Shown: positions 62,649-64,000 of the stretch, in pieces
Layout: each line of letters opens with the position of its first letter
Numbering within the stretch: the stretch's first letter is position 1
Source: Amycolatopsis albispora
GTDB lineage: Bacteria; Actinomycetota; Actinomycetes; Mycobacteriales; Pseudonocardiaceae
Reading direction: 5' to 3'
Assembly: GCF_003312875.1 (NCBI RefSeq)
Contig: NZ_CP015163.1
Coordinates: 3,782,001 to 3,846,000 of the forward strand
Length of the DNA stretch: 64,000 bases
Program-made: the position numbers and the translations under genes
Notes under the pieces: generated by a model
Told to the model about the DNA's origin: nothing
Seen by the model: only the letters and a program-made list of their open reading frames with translations
Database searches by the model: none

Positions 62649-63980
62649 TCAGACCCGGCCGAGGCGGGTGAGCAACACGGCCGACGGCACCGGGTGCGCG
62701 CCACGGGCGCGGACCGAGTCGGCGACGGCCCGGTCGGAGGTGGCCACCACCAGCGGCCTGCCCGCCGGTTCGGCCGCGACGAGCGTGCGGATCACGTCGT
62801 CGGCGAGCACGCCCTTGTCGGAGAAGAGCACCCGGACCCCGCGCGCGGCCGCGGCCGGCACGGAGATCACACCCGCGCCGTCGAACACCACGGTGATCTC
62901 GGCACTGGTTCGCGCGGACAGCGCGCCGAGCTGCTGGGCCAGCCTGTCACGCTGGTCGGCCAGCGCGAGTTCGGGATAGCCGGTCTTGGAGACGTTGTAA
63001 CCGTCGACGATCAGGTGGACGCCGGGCAGTGCGAGCAGCCTGTCCAGCGCGGCCGGGTCCTGGACCTTGCCACCGCCGTCGGAGCGGGTGCTGGCGCCGC
63101 GGACCACGTCGGCGGGCAGCGGCCCGGCGTGGCCGAGCGAAAGCTCCCGGCGCAGCCCCTTCGCCGCCCCCTCGATGGTGTCGATGAGCAACGCCAGGCG
63201 GACCTCGTCGGCCTCGCGTGCTTCCCTGGCGGACTGGCGGGCCACATCGGCGTCCGCGACCGCGTTGTCGGCACGGGCGCGCTCGGCGGCCGCGCGCTGG
63301 CGCTCCCGTTCGAGCTGGGCGGTCAGCGCCGCCACTTCCTCCGCCCTGGCCCCGCCCGCCTCGGCGGCGGCCGCCTTGGCCTCCTCGGCGGCGTCCTTGG
63401 CCTGACGCAGCTTCACGCCCTGCTCGCGCAGGCGCCCGCGCAACCGGTCCAGCTCGTCCTCACGATCGGCCCGCGCCGTCTCCGCCACGCGCCTGGCCTC
63501 GGCCAGCTCCGCCTGGACCCGCTCCAACTCGGCTTCCAGCCGCTGGATCCTGGCCAGCGCCGCGTCCCGCTCGGCACGGAGGCTGGACTCCTCCGCGTTC
63601 TTCGCCACCAGCCGCACGCGCGAGTCCGCGCTCGCCTCGCCGAGCAGCACCGCGGCGGTGGCCGCGGCGACCGAATCGAGGGCGTTCGGGTCGAGCACGT
63701 CGGGGCGGTGCTCGCGCAGCCACTCCAGCACCGCGGTGCGGAACCGGCTGGACTCGCCGAGCGTGCCGAGCAGCGCGGAGCCGCCCAGCTTGGCCCGCTT
63801 CGCCGGGGCGAACCGCGCCACCGGGCGCAGCTGACGCGGTATGTCGGCGACCGGGAGCTTGCCCAGCGCGGCCGCCGCCAGCTCGGCGATCCGCTCGCGG
63901 ATGGCCTCCGGCAGCTCTGCCCAGTTCACCGGGCGCGCTGGGTGCTCCGGCTCCGCGCGCACCTCCGGCACCGGTGGCAC
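62649..63980 (-). CDS. NYN/PIN-domain ribonuclease-like protein with coiled coil (5' end may lie beyond edge)
   Basis: At least 443 residues. N-terminal helical part (ELPEAIRERIAELAAAALGK), a coiled coil at about 130-260 (LEAELERVQAELAEARRVAETA split), and a C-terminal NYN (YacP-like) domain with LIVDGYNVSKTGYPEL, ITVVFDGAG and VVATSDRAVADSVRARG, which keep the acidic residues of the PIN-like active site. Likely RNA-binding or RNA-cleaving. GTG 63980 is the last start before the edge, but the frame stays open to 64000, so the real start may be outside. Confidence 0.85.
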   Translation of the reverse strand: MPPVPEVRAEPEHPARPVNWAELPEAIRERIAELAAAALGKLPVADIPRQLRPVARFAPAKRAKLGGSALLGTLGESSRFRTAVLEWLREHRPDVLDPNALDSVAAATAAVLLGEASADSRVRLVAKNAEESSLRAERDAALARIQRLEAELERVQAELAEARRVAETARADREDELDRLRGRLREQGVKLRQAKDAAEEAKAAAAEAGGARAEEVAALTAQLERERQRAAAERARADNAVADADVARQSAREAREADEVRLALLIDTIEGAAKGLRRELSLGHAGPLPADVVRGASTRSDGGGKVQDPAALDRLLALPGVHLIVDGYNVSKTGYPELALADQRDRLAQQLGALSARTSAEITVVFDGAGVISVPAAAARGVRVLFSDKGVLADDVIRTLVAAEPAGRPLVVATSDRAVADSVRARGAHPVPSAVLLTRLGRV

Positions 63981-64000
63981 GCGGCCGGCGTGCTCCGGTT

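Overview
The window is about 70% G+C, with GTG starts nearly as common as ATG, many 1-4 nt start/stop overlaps and several probably leaderless starts. Gene content is that of a Gram-positive actinomycete: an ESX/type VII secretion locus, a DinB/mycothiol-type isomerase, PimB, a SoxR regulator, a split transketolase and a BsaP-dependent biotin synthase. Best guess is a Pseudonocardiaceae member, Amycolatopsis-like. This rests on gene content and style, not on a database match. No rRNA, tRNA or CRISPR array was seen.

Layout. 1-7.9 kb: 3' part of a DEAD-box helicase, a DUF309 gene, a GlxA-type AraC regulator, an 85-bp tandem repeat array, a CapA-like lipoprotein, then a kinase / HTH-methyltransferase pair divergent from a PP2C phosphatase. 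7.9-13.3 kb: split transketolase divergent from soxR with a SoxR-like box between them. Then comes a four-gene operon of GAF-SpoIIE phosphatase, a B12-binding protein with a CarH-type Wx9EH motif, a STAS protein and KptA. 13.2-17.5 kb: his genes (hisD, a class V aminotransferase, hisC, hisB and a 52-residue membrane protein), all on the minus strand. 17.5-20 kb: a nitrilase-like amidohydrolase and a lower-GC islet with a truncated DUF262 protein and a small membrane protein.

19.9-36.5 kb: a type VII secretion locus: LuxR-type regulator, eccB, eccE, eccD, a YbaB-like protein, two ESX-associated proteins, eccC, an Esx-like pair, a small YxxxD protein, a PPE-like protein and a mycosin lacking catalytic Asp and His. 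A split RibD-like reductase/deaminase pair and a GatB/YqeY protein sit inside it. 36.5-40.9 kb: nadA-nadB-nadC divergent from nrtR with a palindromic operator. 40.9-43.4 kb: LON-like protein, M48 peptidase, DUF2567 protein. 43.4-49.2 kb: biotin genes bioA, a SulP transporter-carbonic anhydrase fusion, bioD, bioB and bsaP.

49.2-64 kb: cytochrome P450, a HXXEE-type membrane protein divergent from a TetR regulator across a dyad operator, a uridine kinase-like protein, a SigJ-like sigma factor and PimB. Next are an NlpC/P60 hydrolase, a DinB-type enzyme, a repeat-rich gap, and a degenerate NlpC/P60-VanY fusion. The end holds an ABC transporter with a PadR regulator (four GTATAC-type boxes at 13-bp steps) and a coiled-coil NYN protein reaching the right edge.

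Across the window, four of the gaps between convergent genes carry members of one palindromic repeat family built on AATGTGGCTTT. Its 7-bp centre appears flipped independently of its flanks in different copies. This family, the B12/partner-switch/KptA operon, the methyltransferase-kinase-phosphatase trio and the bicarbonate transporter embedded in the biotin operon are the most unusual observations.
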